Notes: generated from the letters alone by a model not told the origin. A stretch of 64,000 bases of DNA from Wolbachia endosymbiont of Spodoptera picta (GCF_018141665.1 NZ_CP067976.1:1116001-1180000), one strand, 5' to 3'. Shown: positions 30,062 through 39,642, counted from the first letter of the stretch. Translations and numbers: made by a program.

Positions 30062-31351
30062 ATGTCTAAGCTTTTTGTTTTACTATTTTTTTTCGTATAC
30101 TGTAATAGCGCTTACTCTGTTAGTATTATTAGAGATAGTGAAGTGGAAGCGGTAGTGAAGGATCTAGCGCAACCTTTATTTTCTGCTGCGGGTATTGATA
30201 ATGATAAAATAAAAGTTTTTATAGTTGATGATAGATCGATTAATGCTTTTGTAATTAACAATAATAGCATTTTCATTCATTTAGGGCTTTTACAATATTC
30301 GACTGAACCTTATGTCTTACTTGGTATATTAGCACATGAAATTGCTCATATATCTGCTGGTCATGTATTACAAATGAGTAGTGCTGTAGGTTATTTTCAA
30401 TCAATAGCAATGGTTAGTTATATGGTAGGATTAGTTTCTAGTATTGTCATTAACCCTCAGGTTGCGAGTGCAATCTTGCTTAGTGGTGTAACGCTTAGTT
30501 CAAGGTTGTTTTTTAACTATTCTCAAGAGCAAGAGAGTGTAGCAGATAGCTATGCTTTAAGATACCTAGATGAATCTGGCTATGATAATTTGGGTATGAA
30601 AGAGATTTTTGACTATTTTAAGAGTATTGAGCATGAAAACACTGAAGAGTATTTCCGCACTCACCCACTTAGTGATAAGCGTATATTTGCTGTACAGAAT
30701 TATAAGGTTAAAAACAATATAAAACCAATCCTTGCAGATAAATTGCTGAAGTTTGAGCGTATGCTTGCAAAGCTAGACTCTTTCTTTGCTCCTATTCATG
30801 TGTTATCTAGTAAATATGAAGGTAGTTCTAAGTATGTAAATGCTGTAATTCACTATAGGCAAGGAAAGATAGAAGAGGCTATTACTAAAGTTAATTCATT
30901 GATTCAAGAGTCACGCAATGATCCTTATTTATATGAATTAAAAGCGGAGATGTTATACAAAGCTGGAAATTTAAGTGAAGCAATAAAAATGTATGAAGAA
31001 TCACTTAGATATTTATCTGAGAAGAATAACTATTTAGTGAAACTTGCGTTATCTCATACTTTATTATTACACGGTGAAATAGAGAAGGCAATTTTTTACC
31101 TAGAGCAGGTTGCAAACGTAGAAACAAATAACGCCTTTGTCTGGAAGTATTTAAGTATTGCATATAAACGTAGCGCTGATATGGCAATGTATTATTTTGC
31201 TTTGACGAAAAAGGCTTGTATTGAAGGTAATTTAGAGAAATTTATGAAGTACGCTGAGTTAGCTATTAAAACTTTACCGAAAGATAGCTCTTGCTTGCTG
31301 CAAATTGAGGATATGAAGGAACAATACACACAAAAACACACTTATTTTTAG
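30062..31351 (+). CDS. M48 family metalloprotease with TPR repeats (BepA-like)
   Basis: 429 residues. An N-terminal signal peptide (about 1-20, ending NSAYS) directs it to the periplasm. Zinc site HEIAH at 92-96 and the third-ligand region EQESVADSYALRY (~Glu158). A hydrophobic stretch at ~110-145 lies between them. The C-terminal half (~225-420) consists of TPR-like helical repeats (KYVNAVIHYRQGKIEEAI, YELKAEMLYKAGNLSEAIKMYEESL). The layout is that of BepA/YfgC, which monitors outer-membrane protein assembly with the BAM complex; bamD is in this window too. Confidence 0.9.
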   Translation: MSKLFVLLFFFVYCNSAYSVSIIRDSEVEAVVKDLAQPLFSAAGIDNDKIKVFIVDDRSINAFVINNNSIFIHLGLLQYSTEPYVLLGILAHEIAHISAGHVLQMSSAVGYFQSIAMVSYMVGLVSSIVINPQVASAILLSGVTLSSRLFFNYSQEQESVADSYALRYLDESGYDNLGMKEIFDYFKSIEHENTEEYFRTHPLSDKRIFAVQNYKVKNNIKPILADKLLKFERMLAKLDSFFAPIHVLSSKYEGSSKYVNAVIHYRQGKIEEAITKVNSLIQESRNDPYLYELKAEMLYKAGNLSEAIKMYEESLRYLSEKNNYLVKLALSHTLLLHGEIEKAIFYLEQVANVETNNAFVWKYLSIAYKRSADMAMYYFALTKKACIEGNLEKFMKYAELAIKTLPKDSSCLLQIEDMKEQYTQKHTYF

Positions 31352-31352
31352 G

Positions 31353-31688
31353 TTATTTCCCGCACTTATCCAACATATCTTTTACTTCAGTACTTATATT
31401 GGGTATAATTTTCATTATAATCGTTTTGGCGCCAAAAAATACACCACAAAACATACCCAAGGCAAAGAGAGCTGGCCATGGCATTCTACCAAATATTGCA
31501 AGCAAAGCTGCACCTATTATGACTACAGTCATAAGTGGCCCACCTATTCCCCAAATATAACCAATAATATTGCATATTACTTGGGCAGTTGTATCATCTA
31601 TATTATCAGTAGCATTTGCGTAATCTGAAAAAGAGAGAAACAGCACTATACATAAAGCATTAAAAAGTTTTTTTATTATATAACTCAT
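31353..31688 (-). CDS. virB2: TrbC/VirB2-type pilin of the type IV secretion system
   Basis: 111 residues: a signal peptide (about 1-27, ending in ANA), then two hydrophobic helices (~45-66 and ~70-92) separated by a short charged turn (FGRMPWP), the arrangement of VirB2 pilins. IWGIGGPLMTVVIIGAALLAIFG and ALFALGMFCGVFFGAKTII fit the family. GGAGG lies seven bases before the ATG. It would be the pilus or channel subunit for effector export. No other vir gene is nearby, as in Rickettsiales whose virB2-like genes are scattered and multicopy. Confidence 0.82.
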   Translation of the reverse strand: MSYIIKKLFNALCIVLFLSFSDYANATDNIDDTTAQVICNIIGYIWGIGGPLMTVVIIGAALLAIFGRMPWPALFALGMFCGVFFGAKTIIMKIIPNISTEVKDMLDKCGK

Positions 31689-31781
31689 TCTTTTGCCTCC
31701 AAGTAATAAACTAGTGTGAATCTAAATTTATATATATTTATTTTAAGGTAAAACTCATAGTTTGTCCATAAATAAGTGTTG

Positions 31782-32516
31782 CTACATAAATAGCCCACCA
31801 TTGATGTTAAGCACATGCCCCGTTATATATCTTGCTTCGTCGCTTGCTAAAAACAATACTCCTGCTGCTATTTCTTCTCCTGTTCCCATTCTTTGCATTG
31901 GAATATTATCTAATATTTTTTCTTTTTGTTTTTCATTTAAAACTTCAGTCATCTTAGTATCTATAAACCCAGGAGCAATGCAATTTACTGTTACACCGCG
32001 ACTTGCAACTTCTTTTGCTATAGATTTGCTCATAGCTATTATTCCAGCTTTTGATGCTGCATAATTTACTTGCCCGGCATTGCCTGTTAAACCTACTATT
32101 GAGGAAAGATTTATAATTCTTCCCCAGTTGTTTTTAATTAATTTTCTGCATGCTTCTCTATTTAGTTTAAATGTAGAGTTCAAATTAATATCAATTACCT
32201 TTTGCCATGCTTCATCTGTCATTCTCAACAATAAGCTGTCTTGTGTAATTCCTGCATTGCATATGAGTCCATCAAAGCCTTTCATCAACTCACTTGCTTT
32301 ATTTATTAGTTGATTTACCTCTTCAGGATTTGATAAGTCGCAAGGAAGTACGTGAATGTTTTTTTCATATTTTTTAGCAACTTCTTCGAGTACTTCTTTT
32401 TTTGTACTAGAAATACATAAAGTTGCTCTGGCCTTATGCATAATTTCTACAATTGCCTGGCCTATTCCGCCTGATGCACCAGTAATCAGAAATTTCTTAT
32501 TCTCTAATCCAAACAT
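31782..32516 (-). CDS. fabG: 3-oxoacyl-[acyl-carrier-protein] reductase
   Basis: NADPH-dependent reductase of type II fatty acid synthesis, 244 residues. TGASGGIG (13-20), NAG (~87), the catalytic Ser139-Tyr152-Lys156 set in LSSIVGLTGNAGQVNYAASKAG, and the C-terminal ARYITGHVLNINGGLFM typical of FabG. It stands alone here. Confidence 0.94.
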   Translation of the reverse strand: MFGLENKKFLITGASGGIGQAIVEIMHKARATLCISSTKKEVLEEVAKKYEKNIHVLPCDLSNPEEVNQLINKASELMKGFDGLICNAGITQDSLLLRMTDEAWQKVIDINLNSTFKLNREACRKLIKNNWGRIINLSSIVGLTGNAGQVNYAASKAGIIAMSKSIAKEVASRGVTVNCIAPGFIDTKMTEVLNEKQKEKILDNIPMQRMGTGEEIAAGVLFLASDEARYITGHVLNINGGLFM

Positions 32517-32585
32517 AATAATTTTTATTTGTTCCAGCTCTTAACAGAATATTAAAAGACTTGCAATAGATTTTTTTCATAACTT

Positions 32586-32777
32586 TCATTTAATAGAAGC
32601 TTCTTGACAAATCTTGTATTTATTGGCGAAATTATGTCGGCTGAATGCCTTTTTTATTTTTTCTACATTCGGCCAGATCGCGCTTATTTTAAGAGTTAGC
32701 ACATTATCAATTACAGTAATAAAATTAGCACCATGTGGATTCTTTTGCCTTTTTTTGATTGGTAAATTTCTTAACAC
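32586..32777 (-). CDS. doubtful small ORF (63 aa)
   Basis: GTG-started frame of 63 codons upstream of fabG on the same strand. Basic, no membrane segment, and no motif I recognise. The gap to fabG is about 70 bases. It may be a small gene, a remnant, or chance; codon content does not settle it. Confidence 0.2.
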   Translation of the reverse strand: MLRNLPIKKRQKNPHGANFITVIDNVLTLKISAIWPNVEKIKKAFSRHNFANKYKICQEASIK

Positions 32778-33181
32778 TTATAGCTAAAGTAATTTAAGAG
32801 AGCCAGCGCGTGACTAGTTCTTATTACTTGATCAGTCTTCTGGATCCCAGTGTCTGGGCACTGGGATGACAGGAGTGTGAGATAAGGCTACATTCATACT
32901 CCAACAGGTATGACGGTGTCATTCCAGCACTTGATGCTGGAATCCAGAAGTCTTTACTACAAATAAGCATATTGAGCACAAAATTATGCTAAAACACAAC
33001 GTTTTTGGTGAGATTATGGACAAACTGGATTCTAGCGTCATGCGCTGGAATGACATCATAGAGGTCGTTGAGATGACAGAAAAGAGTACTGGAATGAAAG
33101 GAAAAGGGACTATTTAATGTATTAGCTCTGCTGAATTTTACAAAATTTATTACTCCTGCCTGACAAATTTATTAGAATAGT
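32778..33181. repeat. intergenic region filled with palindromic elements
   Basis: Between divergent genes. A single arm at 32840-32871 (CTGGATCCCAGTG ... CACTGGGATGACAG) is followed by a two-armed element with arms 32915-32949 and 33024-33056 (TGTCATTCCAGCACTTGATG... against ...GCGCTGGAATGACATC), loop about 75 bases. No gene is seen. The ppdK promoter should be near its 3' end but is not obvious. Confidence 0.8.
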
Positions 33182-35851
33182 ATGTATATTAGTGAAAATC
33201 CGAAGAAAATGCAAGAAAAGTTAATATATTACTTTAGCCAAAGCAACTGTGAAGGCAATGCAGCAATGAGAAATCTACTAGGAGGGAAGGGAGCAAATCT
33301 GGCAGAGATGTGTAACATTGGCATTCCTGTTCCACCTGGTTTTACAATTTCCACTGCTGTTTGTCAGGCCTATTGTCAAGATAATGAATTGTCTTGTGAT
33401 CTACGTAACGAGATAAAAAACTACATGACGATGCTCGAAAATGACATCGGTTGTAAATTTGGGGATTTAAATAATCCCTTATTAGTTTCCATACGCTCTG
33501 GTAGTGTTAGTTCAATGCCGGGCATGCTTGATACTATTTTAAATGTTGGTCTAAATGATGAAACCGTTGTTGGGCTTGCAAAAAAAAGTGGCGAACGTTT
33601 TACTTACGATAGCTACTGCCGTTTCATCATGATGTACTCCAATGTTGTACTACAGCTTGATCATCACCTATTTCAAGATGTTATTGATAATGAGCAGCAA
33701 AAGAGTGGAGCAAAAAGCTTAGCTGATCTTGATGTTGATGTTTTAAAGAGAATTGTTAACGATTTTAAAAAGATAGTATATGAAAAAACCGAGAAACATT
33801 TTCCGCAGAACGTTGAAGAGCAATTGTTAAACTCAGTTAATGCAGTATTTGCCTCTTGGAAAAATGATAGGGCTGTTTCCTATAGAAGAATACATAATAT
33901 TCCTGAAAACCTTGGAACTGCAGTTAATGTACAAGCAATGGTTTTTGGTAATTTAAATGATAATTCTGCAACCGGCGTGATATTTACACGTAATCCTTCA
34001 ACTGGAGAAAAAAAGCTTTTTGGTGAGTTTTTAGTTAATGCTCAGGGTGAGGATGTGGTTTCTGGTGTTTATACTCCTATGCCAATTGACGGGGAGCAAG
34101 AAAGTACCATGGAGAAGTTGCTACCAAGTGTTTACCGAGAATTATGCGCGATATGTGAAAAACTTGAAAGTCATAATAAGGACATGCAGGATATCGAATT
34201 TACTGTACAGGACGGTAAGTTATGGATTTTGCAGACTAGGTCTGGCAAGCGCACAGCCGAAGCTGCTATTCGCATAATAGTTGATATGGTAAACGAAGGA
34301 GTGATTACAAAAGAGGAAGGAATATTGAGAATTGATCCAAAAACTTTTGACAATTTATTGCATCCAGTTCTTGATGTTAAAATCGATCAAGAAGTAATAG
34401 GCAAAGGACTGCCAGCTTCTCCAGGTGTTGCTTCTGGATATGTAGTATTCAGTGCAAGTGATGCTGAAAAAGCTGCAGAGCAGGGCAAAAAAGTAATTTT
34501 GGTAAGATCAGAGACGAGCCCTGAAGATATTAATGGAATGAATGCTGCAAGTGGAATAGTAACAGCGCGAGGAGGTATGACCTCGCATGCCGCTGTTGTA
34601 ACTCGTGGAATGGGTAAACCATGTATTTGTAGTCTAAATGGACTTTATATTGATAAAGATGAAAAATTTCTTTCTATGGGGGATATAAAAGTAAATAAAG
34701 GTGAATCAATCACCATCAATGGAGGAACAGGAGAGGTTATGCTTGGTATTCTCCCTACAATTTTGCCTGAATTATCTCAAGAGTTCAAAACGATAATTAA
34801 CTGGGTAGATAAAGTCAAAACAGTGAAGGTGAGAGCGAACGCTGATACTCCAAAAGATGCAAAAATTGCAAAAGGATTCGGTGCAGAAGGTATAGGCTTA
34901 TGTCGCACAGAACATATGTTTTTTGCTAGTGATAGGATCGAATTCATTCAAAAATTGATAATAGCTGATGATGAAAATGAAAGGGCAAGTGCATTAAATA
35001 AACTCGAAGAAATGCAAAAGTCTGATTTCAAAGAAATGTTTTTTATTATGGAGGGCAAGGAAGTCACTATACGATTACTTGATCCACCTCTACATGAGTT
35101 TTTACCTCATGATCAATCCATTATAGAAAAAATCGCCAGATCACTGAATAAGTCAGTTGAATCGGTAAAAAATAAAATAGTACAGTTATCAGAAAAAAAT
35201 CCAATGCTTGGCCATCGAGGGTGTAGGCTTGCTATTTCTCATCCTGAAATATATAAAATGCAGATTAGGGCAATACTCAGTGCTGCAAGTGAATTAAGGA
35301 AAGAAAAGAAGATAGAAGTGAAACCTGAAATCATGATTCCTTTTATCATGAGCGAGAAAGAGTTTGTTCTGATATGCGAGTTAGTAAAGAAAGAAGCTAA
35401 AAATTTCGATGTGAATTATTCAATCGGAACGATGATAGAACTGCCAAGAGCAGCACTTATTGCTGACAAACTCGCAAAACACGCAGAATTTTTTAGTTTT
35501 GGCACTAATGATTTAACACAAACAACTATGGGACTTTCACGAGATGATTCAGTTAATTTCCTCGATTCTTATAAGGAAAGCAACATCTTCAAAAACGATC
35601 CCTTTGAGGTGCTAGATGTCGAAGGGGTAGGGGAATTAATCAGAATAGCTATCGAAAGGGGCAAAAAAACCAGAAAAGAAATTAAACTTGGTATATGTGG
35701 AGAGCATGGAGCGAATCCACAGTCCATAGAGTTTTTCATCAAATCAGGGGTTGATTATGTGTCATGCTCGCCCTATAGAGTACCGGTTGCAAAATTAGTG
35801 GCAGCACAGCTTAGCATAAGTTTGTTGGGCAGCACAACTGTACGAACATAG
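33182..35851 (+). CDS. ppdK: pyruvate, phosphate dikinase
   Basis: Reversibly converts pyruvate, ATP and phosphate to PEP, AMP and pyrophosphate; in Rickettsiales-type symbionts it stands in for pyruvate kinase or supports gluconeogenesis. 889 residues with the three domains in order: ATP-grasp (LLGGKGANLAEM ... IRSG), swivelling phosphohistidine (GGMTSHAAVVTRG, His469) and PEP/pyruvate barrel (GIGLCRTEHMFF, SFGTNDLTQT, GICGEHGANP). ATG 33182 is used; ATG 33209 (MQEKLIYYF) aligns better with family starts. The last codons (...GSTTVRT) come from a dispersed repeat overlapping the stop. Confidence 0.97.
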   Translation: MYISENPKKMQEKLIYYFSQSNCEGNAAMRNLLGGKGANLAEMCNIGIPVPPGFTISTAVCQAYCQDNELSCDLRNEIKNYMTMLENDIGCKFGDLNNPLLVSIRSGSVSSMPGMLDTILNVGLNDETVVGLAKKSGERFTYDSYCRFIMMYSNVVLQLDHHLFQDVIDNEQQKSGAKSLADLDVDVLKRIVNDFKKIVYEKTEKHFPQNVEEQLLNSVNAVFASWKNDRAVSYRRIHNIPENLGTAVNVQAMVFGNLNDNSATGVIFTRNPSTGEKKLFGEFLVNAQGEDVVSGVYTPMPIDGEQESTMEKLLPSVYRELCAICEKLESHNKDMQDIEFTVQDGKLWILQTRSGKRTAEAAIRIIVDMVNEGVITKEEGILRIDPKTFDNLLHPVLDVKIDQEVIGKGLPASPGVASGYVVFSASDAEKAAEQGKKVILVRSETSPEDINGMNAASGIVTARGGMTSHAAVVTRGMGKPCICSLNGLYIDKDEKFLSMGDIKVNKGESITINGGTGEVMLGILPTILPELSQEFKTIINWVDKVKTVKVRANADTPKDAKIAKGFGAEGIGLCRTEHMFFASDRIEFIQKLIIADDENERASALNKLEEMQKSDFKEMFFIMEGKEVTIRLLDPPLHEFLPHDQSIIEKIARSLNKSVESVKNKIVQLSEKNPMLGHRGCRLAISHPEIYKMQIRAILSAASELRKEKKIEVKPEIMIPFIMSEKEFVLICELVKKEAKNFDVNYSIGTMIELPRAALIADKLAKHAEFFSFGTNDLTQTTMGLSRDDSVNFLDSYKESNIFKNDPFEVLDVEGVGELIRIAIERGKKTRKEIKLGICGEHGANPQSIEFFIKSGVDYVSCSPYRVPVAKLVAAQLSISLLGSTTVRT

Positions 35852-35880
35852 ATTTCGCTAACAAGTAGCGGAATGATGAT
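35834..35880 (+). repeat. dispersed repeat overlapping the ppdK stop
   Basis: GCACAACTGTACGAACAT at 35834-35850 matches the companion motif of the palindromic element at 4350, 48247, 48440 and 60567. Here it supplies the last codons and the stop (TAG) of ppdK. Confidence 0.75.
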
Positions 35881-36007
35881 TTTTCAAATTGTCGATAAAT
35901 CTAAGTCAGTTTAGCTATTTTGCTGCTACTTTTTTCTTAATATCTTAAGAAAGACTGATTTTTTGTTTAAAATAATATAAGATAAAATAATAGTGAGTTA
36001 GGTAAAA

Positions 36008-37396
36008 ATGTCAGTATCAAAAGAACGTAAGGAATATTTACTAGAAAAGTTTAAATATGCTGCCAAAGAATTTGGCAAATCTGGTACAAAGTCCAATTAT
36101 CTAGCAGTACCAAAGGAACAGCAACTCTCTATTGATTTAGGTAATAGAAAGGTTTTTGGTATCATAAATAAGATTCTGTATTGGATAGAGAATAATTTTA
36201 CTTATTTTTTTCCACGATATAATTTGTTTCCAGAAGTTGGAGTTGAAGGAAGAAAAATTCCTGGAACTAATACAAGGGTTAAGTATTTTACTCCAGATGA
36301 CCAAGCAGAGTATACTAAAATTCCTTATAAAGGAAAATTATACGTGGACTTAATGCCAGAAGTGGAAGGTAATAAGTTAAAAGGCTTTAAAGGCAAACTA
36401 TATGATACAACTGATAAAATTAGTAAGGGTAAAAAAGGTTGTGTAGCTTATGTTATCACGCTTGATGGAAAATTAGTAACTCATGAACATATTAATGTTA
36501 ACAAAAGCGAATGGGCTTATCGTCATTCAACTCTTGCAGGTGGTAGGCCAGTTTTATGTTCTGGTTTAATGAAAGTGGTAAATGGTAAAATAACTTATAT
36601 AGACAATAATAGCGGGCATTATAAACCAGAATCAGCAAACTTATACAATGCAGTGAAAAAGTTAGAAGGTCTATTTTCGAAAGATGCAAAAGTTGTTTGC
36701 CTACCATATTGGATTAGCTTGAAAAAACAAATTCCGCTTATACGCAAAATTAATCTAGCCAAACGAGAACCTGTAGAGAAATTCTTGGAAAGGATGGAGA
36801 AAAAAGGGAAAGATGGATTGACTCAATATGAAAGACATTTTGAAAAGATAAAGGAATTTAATGAGCAGTATGAACAAAAATTGCTTCTTGCAAACTATAA
36901 GTCACCTACAAATGAACTGTCCTACAAACCAACTATACATAAAAAACACAGATTGAAATACTCTGAATATATTAACTTACACCTTAATTTTTTGAAAGAG
37001 TTTGATGAAAATCCTGAAGTGCAAAAAATAGCAATAGAACATTCAATAAGAAGGGTTATTGGAGCAAATTATGGCCATAAACCTACAGTTGCGCTTGCTA
37101 AGGCACAGGTAATAGATAAAGATGGAAAGCTGCAAGAAACGGACGAAATAGTAGGTATAAATGTTGCTTTTCACCATGAGAATGATCGTGATGGCTTTGC
37201 TAAACTTCTAGATTTTAAAAAGTATAGCTATATTTGTCATTTGCAAAATAAAGATAGAGCTGTTATGGAAAAATTAATGCCTAATAAATGGGTAGCTTTT
37301 ATGAGTACAGACCAGGCTAACAAGTTTGTAAAGGATACTTTACAAATTAAAATTGATAGTGTTGAACAATTGGGTGCCCGTTTAGTGAAGAGCTAA
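36008..37396 (+). CDS. uncharacterised 462-aa protein with an SGHYKP motif, candidate secreted effector
   Basis: I do not recognise a named family. No signal peptide or clear membrane helix. The most distinctive stretch (~165-215) reads YVITLDGKLVTHEHINV, then HSTLAGGRPVLCSGLMKVVNGKITYIDN and NSGHYKPE. A comparable HS..AG.PV...G...V..G.I..I.N.SGHYKP pattern occurs, to my memory, in large secreted proteins of intracellular gamma- and alphaproteobacteria, but I cannot confirm a function. The C-terminal part has charged helices. TAGGT precedes the ATG. Palindromic elements lie on its 3' side and the end of ppdK on its 5' side. Confidence 0.75.
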   Translation: MSVSKERKEYLLEKFKYAAKEFGKSGTKSNYLAVPKEQQLSIDLGNRKVFGIINKILYWIENNFTYFFPRYNLFPEVGVEGRKIPGTNTRVKYFTPDDQAEYTKIPYKGKLYVDLMPEVEGNKLKGFKGKLYDTTDKISKGKKGCVAYVITLDGKLVTHEHINVNKSEWAYRHSTLAGGRPVLCSGLMKVVNGKITYIDNNSGHYKPESANLYNAVKKLEGLFSKDAKVVCLPYWISLKKQIPLIRKINLAKREPVEKFLERMEKKGKDGLTQYERHFEKIKEFNEQYEQKLLLANYKSPTNELSYKPTIHKKHRLKYSEYINLHLNFLKEFDENPEVQKIAIEHSIRRVIGANYGHKPTVALAKAQVIDKDGKLQETDEIVGINVAFHHENDRDGFAKLLDFKKYSYICHLQNKDRAVMEKLMPNKWVAFMSTDQANKFVKDTLQIKIDSVEQLGARLVKS

Positions 37397-37496
37397 ACTC
37401 TATTAAATATATGCTAATATATCTACTCATCAGGGTGGCAAAATAGGTAGATGAGAGAAATACAACTAAATGTTGTCATGAAAGTAGCTCCTTTGT

Positions 37497-37714
37497 TGTC
37501 ATGCCAGTGCTCAGACACTGGCATCCAGTTAAATTTACGGAGTATAATGGATTCGAGTGTCTGCTACTTGAATGACAAGCAAAGGCTACTCGGATGACAA
37601 GAAAGGGAGCACCGAAAATAAATAGGTGTCATCCCAGTGCGTGACACTGGGATCAAGGAATTCTGAGTTTTTGAAAAGATTATGGATTCCAGTGTCACGC
37701 ACTGGGATGACACC
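37497..37714. repeat. two adjacent palindromic elements
   Basis: First copy 37497-37579 (arms around TGCCAGTGCTCAGACACTGGCA and a worn partner), whose loop carries TTAAATTTACGGAGTATAAT, found again in inverse orientation at 48480-48500. Second copy 37625-37714 with arms GTGTCATCCCAGTGCGTGAC... and ...GTCACGCACTGGGATGACAC that are near-perfect reverse complements over about 30 bases. The rest of 37397-37816 shows no gene. Confidence 0.88.
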
Positions 37715-37816
37715 CTTTTAGTTGCTGTACGCACATTGTGGTACAACAGACCAAGATGGAGTTAATAGGGTCTCCTCTTCCTGAAAATACGGAAAGTCAG
37801 TAAAAAAAATCAGGCA

Positions 37817-38158
37817 TTAGCACTTCAGCTCTGCAGTTGAGTCAATATGAGAGAGTAAGTCTACAAAAGTAGACTTACTAATTGAACTTTGATCCTTTAT
37901 TTTACTATAGAACAGCACTGAATCTGCGGGATCATAGAATTTATTTCCAATCTCTCTGAATGTACTACTTATATCAATAGGTGTAGACTCTTCTTGTGAA
38001 TCAGATTTAAATAAGCCATGAGTATCTTTCAGACGACAGTACCACTTGCAATTATTTCGCTCTGCTGTTACCCACCCTGGGGACTTTTCTTCACATTCTC
38101 TATAGCAATCATGAAGTGCCTTCCATTAAAATGGAGGGTTTAGTATAGGGTTTGTCAT
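37817..38158 (-). pseudogene. small cysteine-containing ORF with a stop at codon 11
   Basis: From ATG 38158 (GGAG ten bases upstream) the frame runs 113 codons to 37817 but has TAA at codon 11 (38126-38128). After it the reading is coherent: WKALHDCYRECEEKSPGW, then ERNNCKWYCRLKDTHGLF and a serine/aspartate-rich tail ending ELKC. There are five cysteines and several tryptophans, but no recognised family. No ATG/GTG restart precedes the W; a GTG occurs at about codon 29. It is likely a recently broken gene, or a gene whose start I misplace. Confidence 0.45.
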
Positions 38159-38375
38159 AATATACTCCTTAATTATAAAACTAATAGCACGTTAGTACTT
38201 ATATGCTAATATAATGTTAATTCTTATATTGACATAATAACTTTTCGGATAAGGTTTCTTAATTAAAAATTTCATTTTGGCAAACTTACTTATTGTAGGA
38301 AAATTTGCTTACGTAAAACTGTTTATAGAGTAACAATAGATGTATTATACTTATACTTCTGATATTTGAAAATTT

Positions 38376-39458
38376 ATGCAGTTATTTCTAACAAGATTGG
38401 TCAATAAATTTTACTGTTTAAGGATGAGAAACAAAGTAATCATCGTTTCCAGTATTGCTCTTATTCTACTGTTTTTTATCAACAATACATTTTTAAAAAA
38501 AGATCAGGCGGTTCATAGTGATAATCCAATTAGTAGTTTTTCAGTAAAAACTCAGGATTATACTCCACAAAATCGCACTGTATATTTAAATTTTTCTGGT
38601 ACAGTAAATCCCTTGCATAGGGCAAGCCTTGTCTCAAGAACAAGTGGTCAAGTTATTGCTATTTATTTGTCTGATGGTGAAAAAGTAAAAAGAGGCGATG
38701 TAATTTTAAAGATAGAAGATTATGACAGAGTTGCACAAGTTGAGAAAGCCAAAGCTTTATTAAATCAGCGTGAAATTGAGTATGATTCCTCTCGAAAATT
38801 GAATAAAAAAGGCTATGGAGCACAGATAAGAGTGGAATCAGCTTTTACTGCATTGCAGAGTGCAAAAGCTGACCTAAAAAGGCTAGAATTGGATTTAGAA
38901 AACACTGCGATTAAATCTCCTATTGATGGTTATATAGATAAGATCAACGTAAATGAAGGGGATTTTGTTAATCTTGGACATAAGATAAATGACATAGTTA
39001 ATTTTGATCAGGTTCTTGTGGTGTTATATGTTTCAGAAAATGAAGTAAATAAAATAAAGCTAGGTAGCACAGCGCAAATTAATTTGCTAGACGGAAGGGA
39101 ATTAGTAGGTGAAGTGAGTTTTATTAGTAAAATTGCTGAGCCTAAAACTGGATCTTATAGAGTGGAGGTAAAGGTAACTGATAATGAGATTATATCTTTG
39201 CAAGGACTGACTGCTAGTGTAAGCCTCCCTTCAGGTGAAAGATTTGCATATAAAATTCCTTCTTCGGCCTTAAGCTTAAATGACGATGGTATTCTTGGAA
39301 TAAAGATTGTTGATGATAATAATTATGTAGTATTTACAACAATAGAAATTGTTGATTATGAAGACGATGGAGTTTGGGTAGTCGCAAATAATGAAAGTAA
39401 GCCTATAAAGCTAATAACATTGGGTCATCTATTTGTGAAGCCTGGTGATAAGGTATAA
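38376..39458 (+). CDS. efflux RND/HlyD-type periplasmic adaptor (membrane fusion protein)
   Basis: 360 residues: a short cytoplasmic start, one membrane anchor (~20-40), then a lipoyl/barrel-sandwich half (LVSRTSGQVIAIYLSDGEKVKRGDVILKI), an alpha-hairpin (~115-165), the second lipoyl half (IKSPIDGYIDKINVNEGDFV) and beta-barrel (LVVLYVSENEVNKIKLG). It would bridge an inner-membrane pump to an outer-membrane duct. No pump or TolC gene is adjacent, so the partner is encoded elsewhere or lost. Confidence 0.9.
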   Translation: MQLFLTRLVNKFYCLRMRNKVIIVSSIALILLFFINNTFLKKDQAVHSDNPISSFSVKTQDYTPQNRTVYLNFSGTVNPLHRASLVSRTSGQVIAIYLSDGEKVKRGDVILKIEDYDRVAQVEKAKALLNQREIEYDSSRKLNKKGYGAQIRVESAFTALQSAKADLKRLELDLENTAIKSPIDGYIDKINVNEGDFVNLGHKINDIVNFDQVLVVLYVSENEVNKIKLGSTAQINLLDGRELVGEVSFISKIAEPKTGSYRVEVKVTDNEIISLQGLTASVSLPSGERFAYKIPSSALSLNDDGILGIKIVDDNNYVVFTTIEIVDYEDDGVWVVANNESKPIKLITLGHLFVKPGDKV

Positions 39459-39518
39459 CTCGAATGTAACATGACACCAAATGAGCTACTCGCATTTTTG
39501 AGGTATAAATCACAATAT

Positions 39519-39612
39519 TTGTACAGTTGTGTGTGTGCTACTAAAAGGGTGTCATTCAAGTAGCTGACACTGAAATCCAGAAAAGAAGGCAGTGTCTGGA
39601 CACTGACACTAT
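39519..39612. repeat. palindromic element copy, diverged
   Basis: Starts with the inverse companion motif (GTACAGTTGTGTG), then GTGTCATTCAAGTAGCTGACACTGAAATCCAG and, after a short loop, AGTGTCTGGACACTGACACT. Pairing is imperfect. It lies between convergent genes. Confidence 0.7.
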
Positions 39613-39642
39613 GTTTTTATTTTGCCACTCTGCTGTGTAAAC

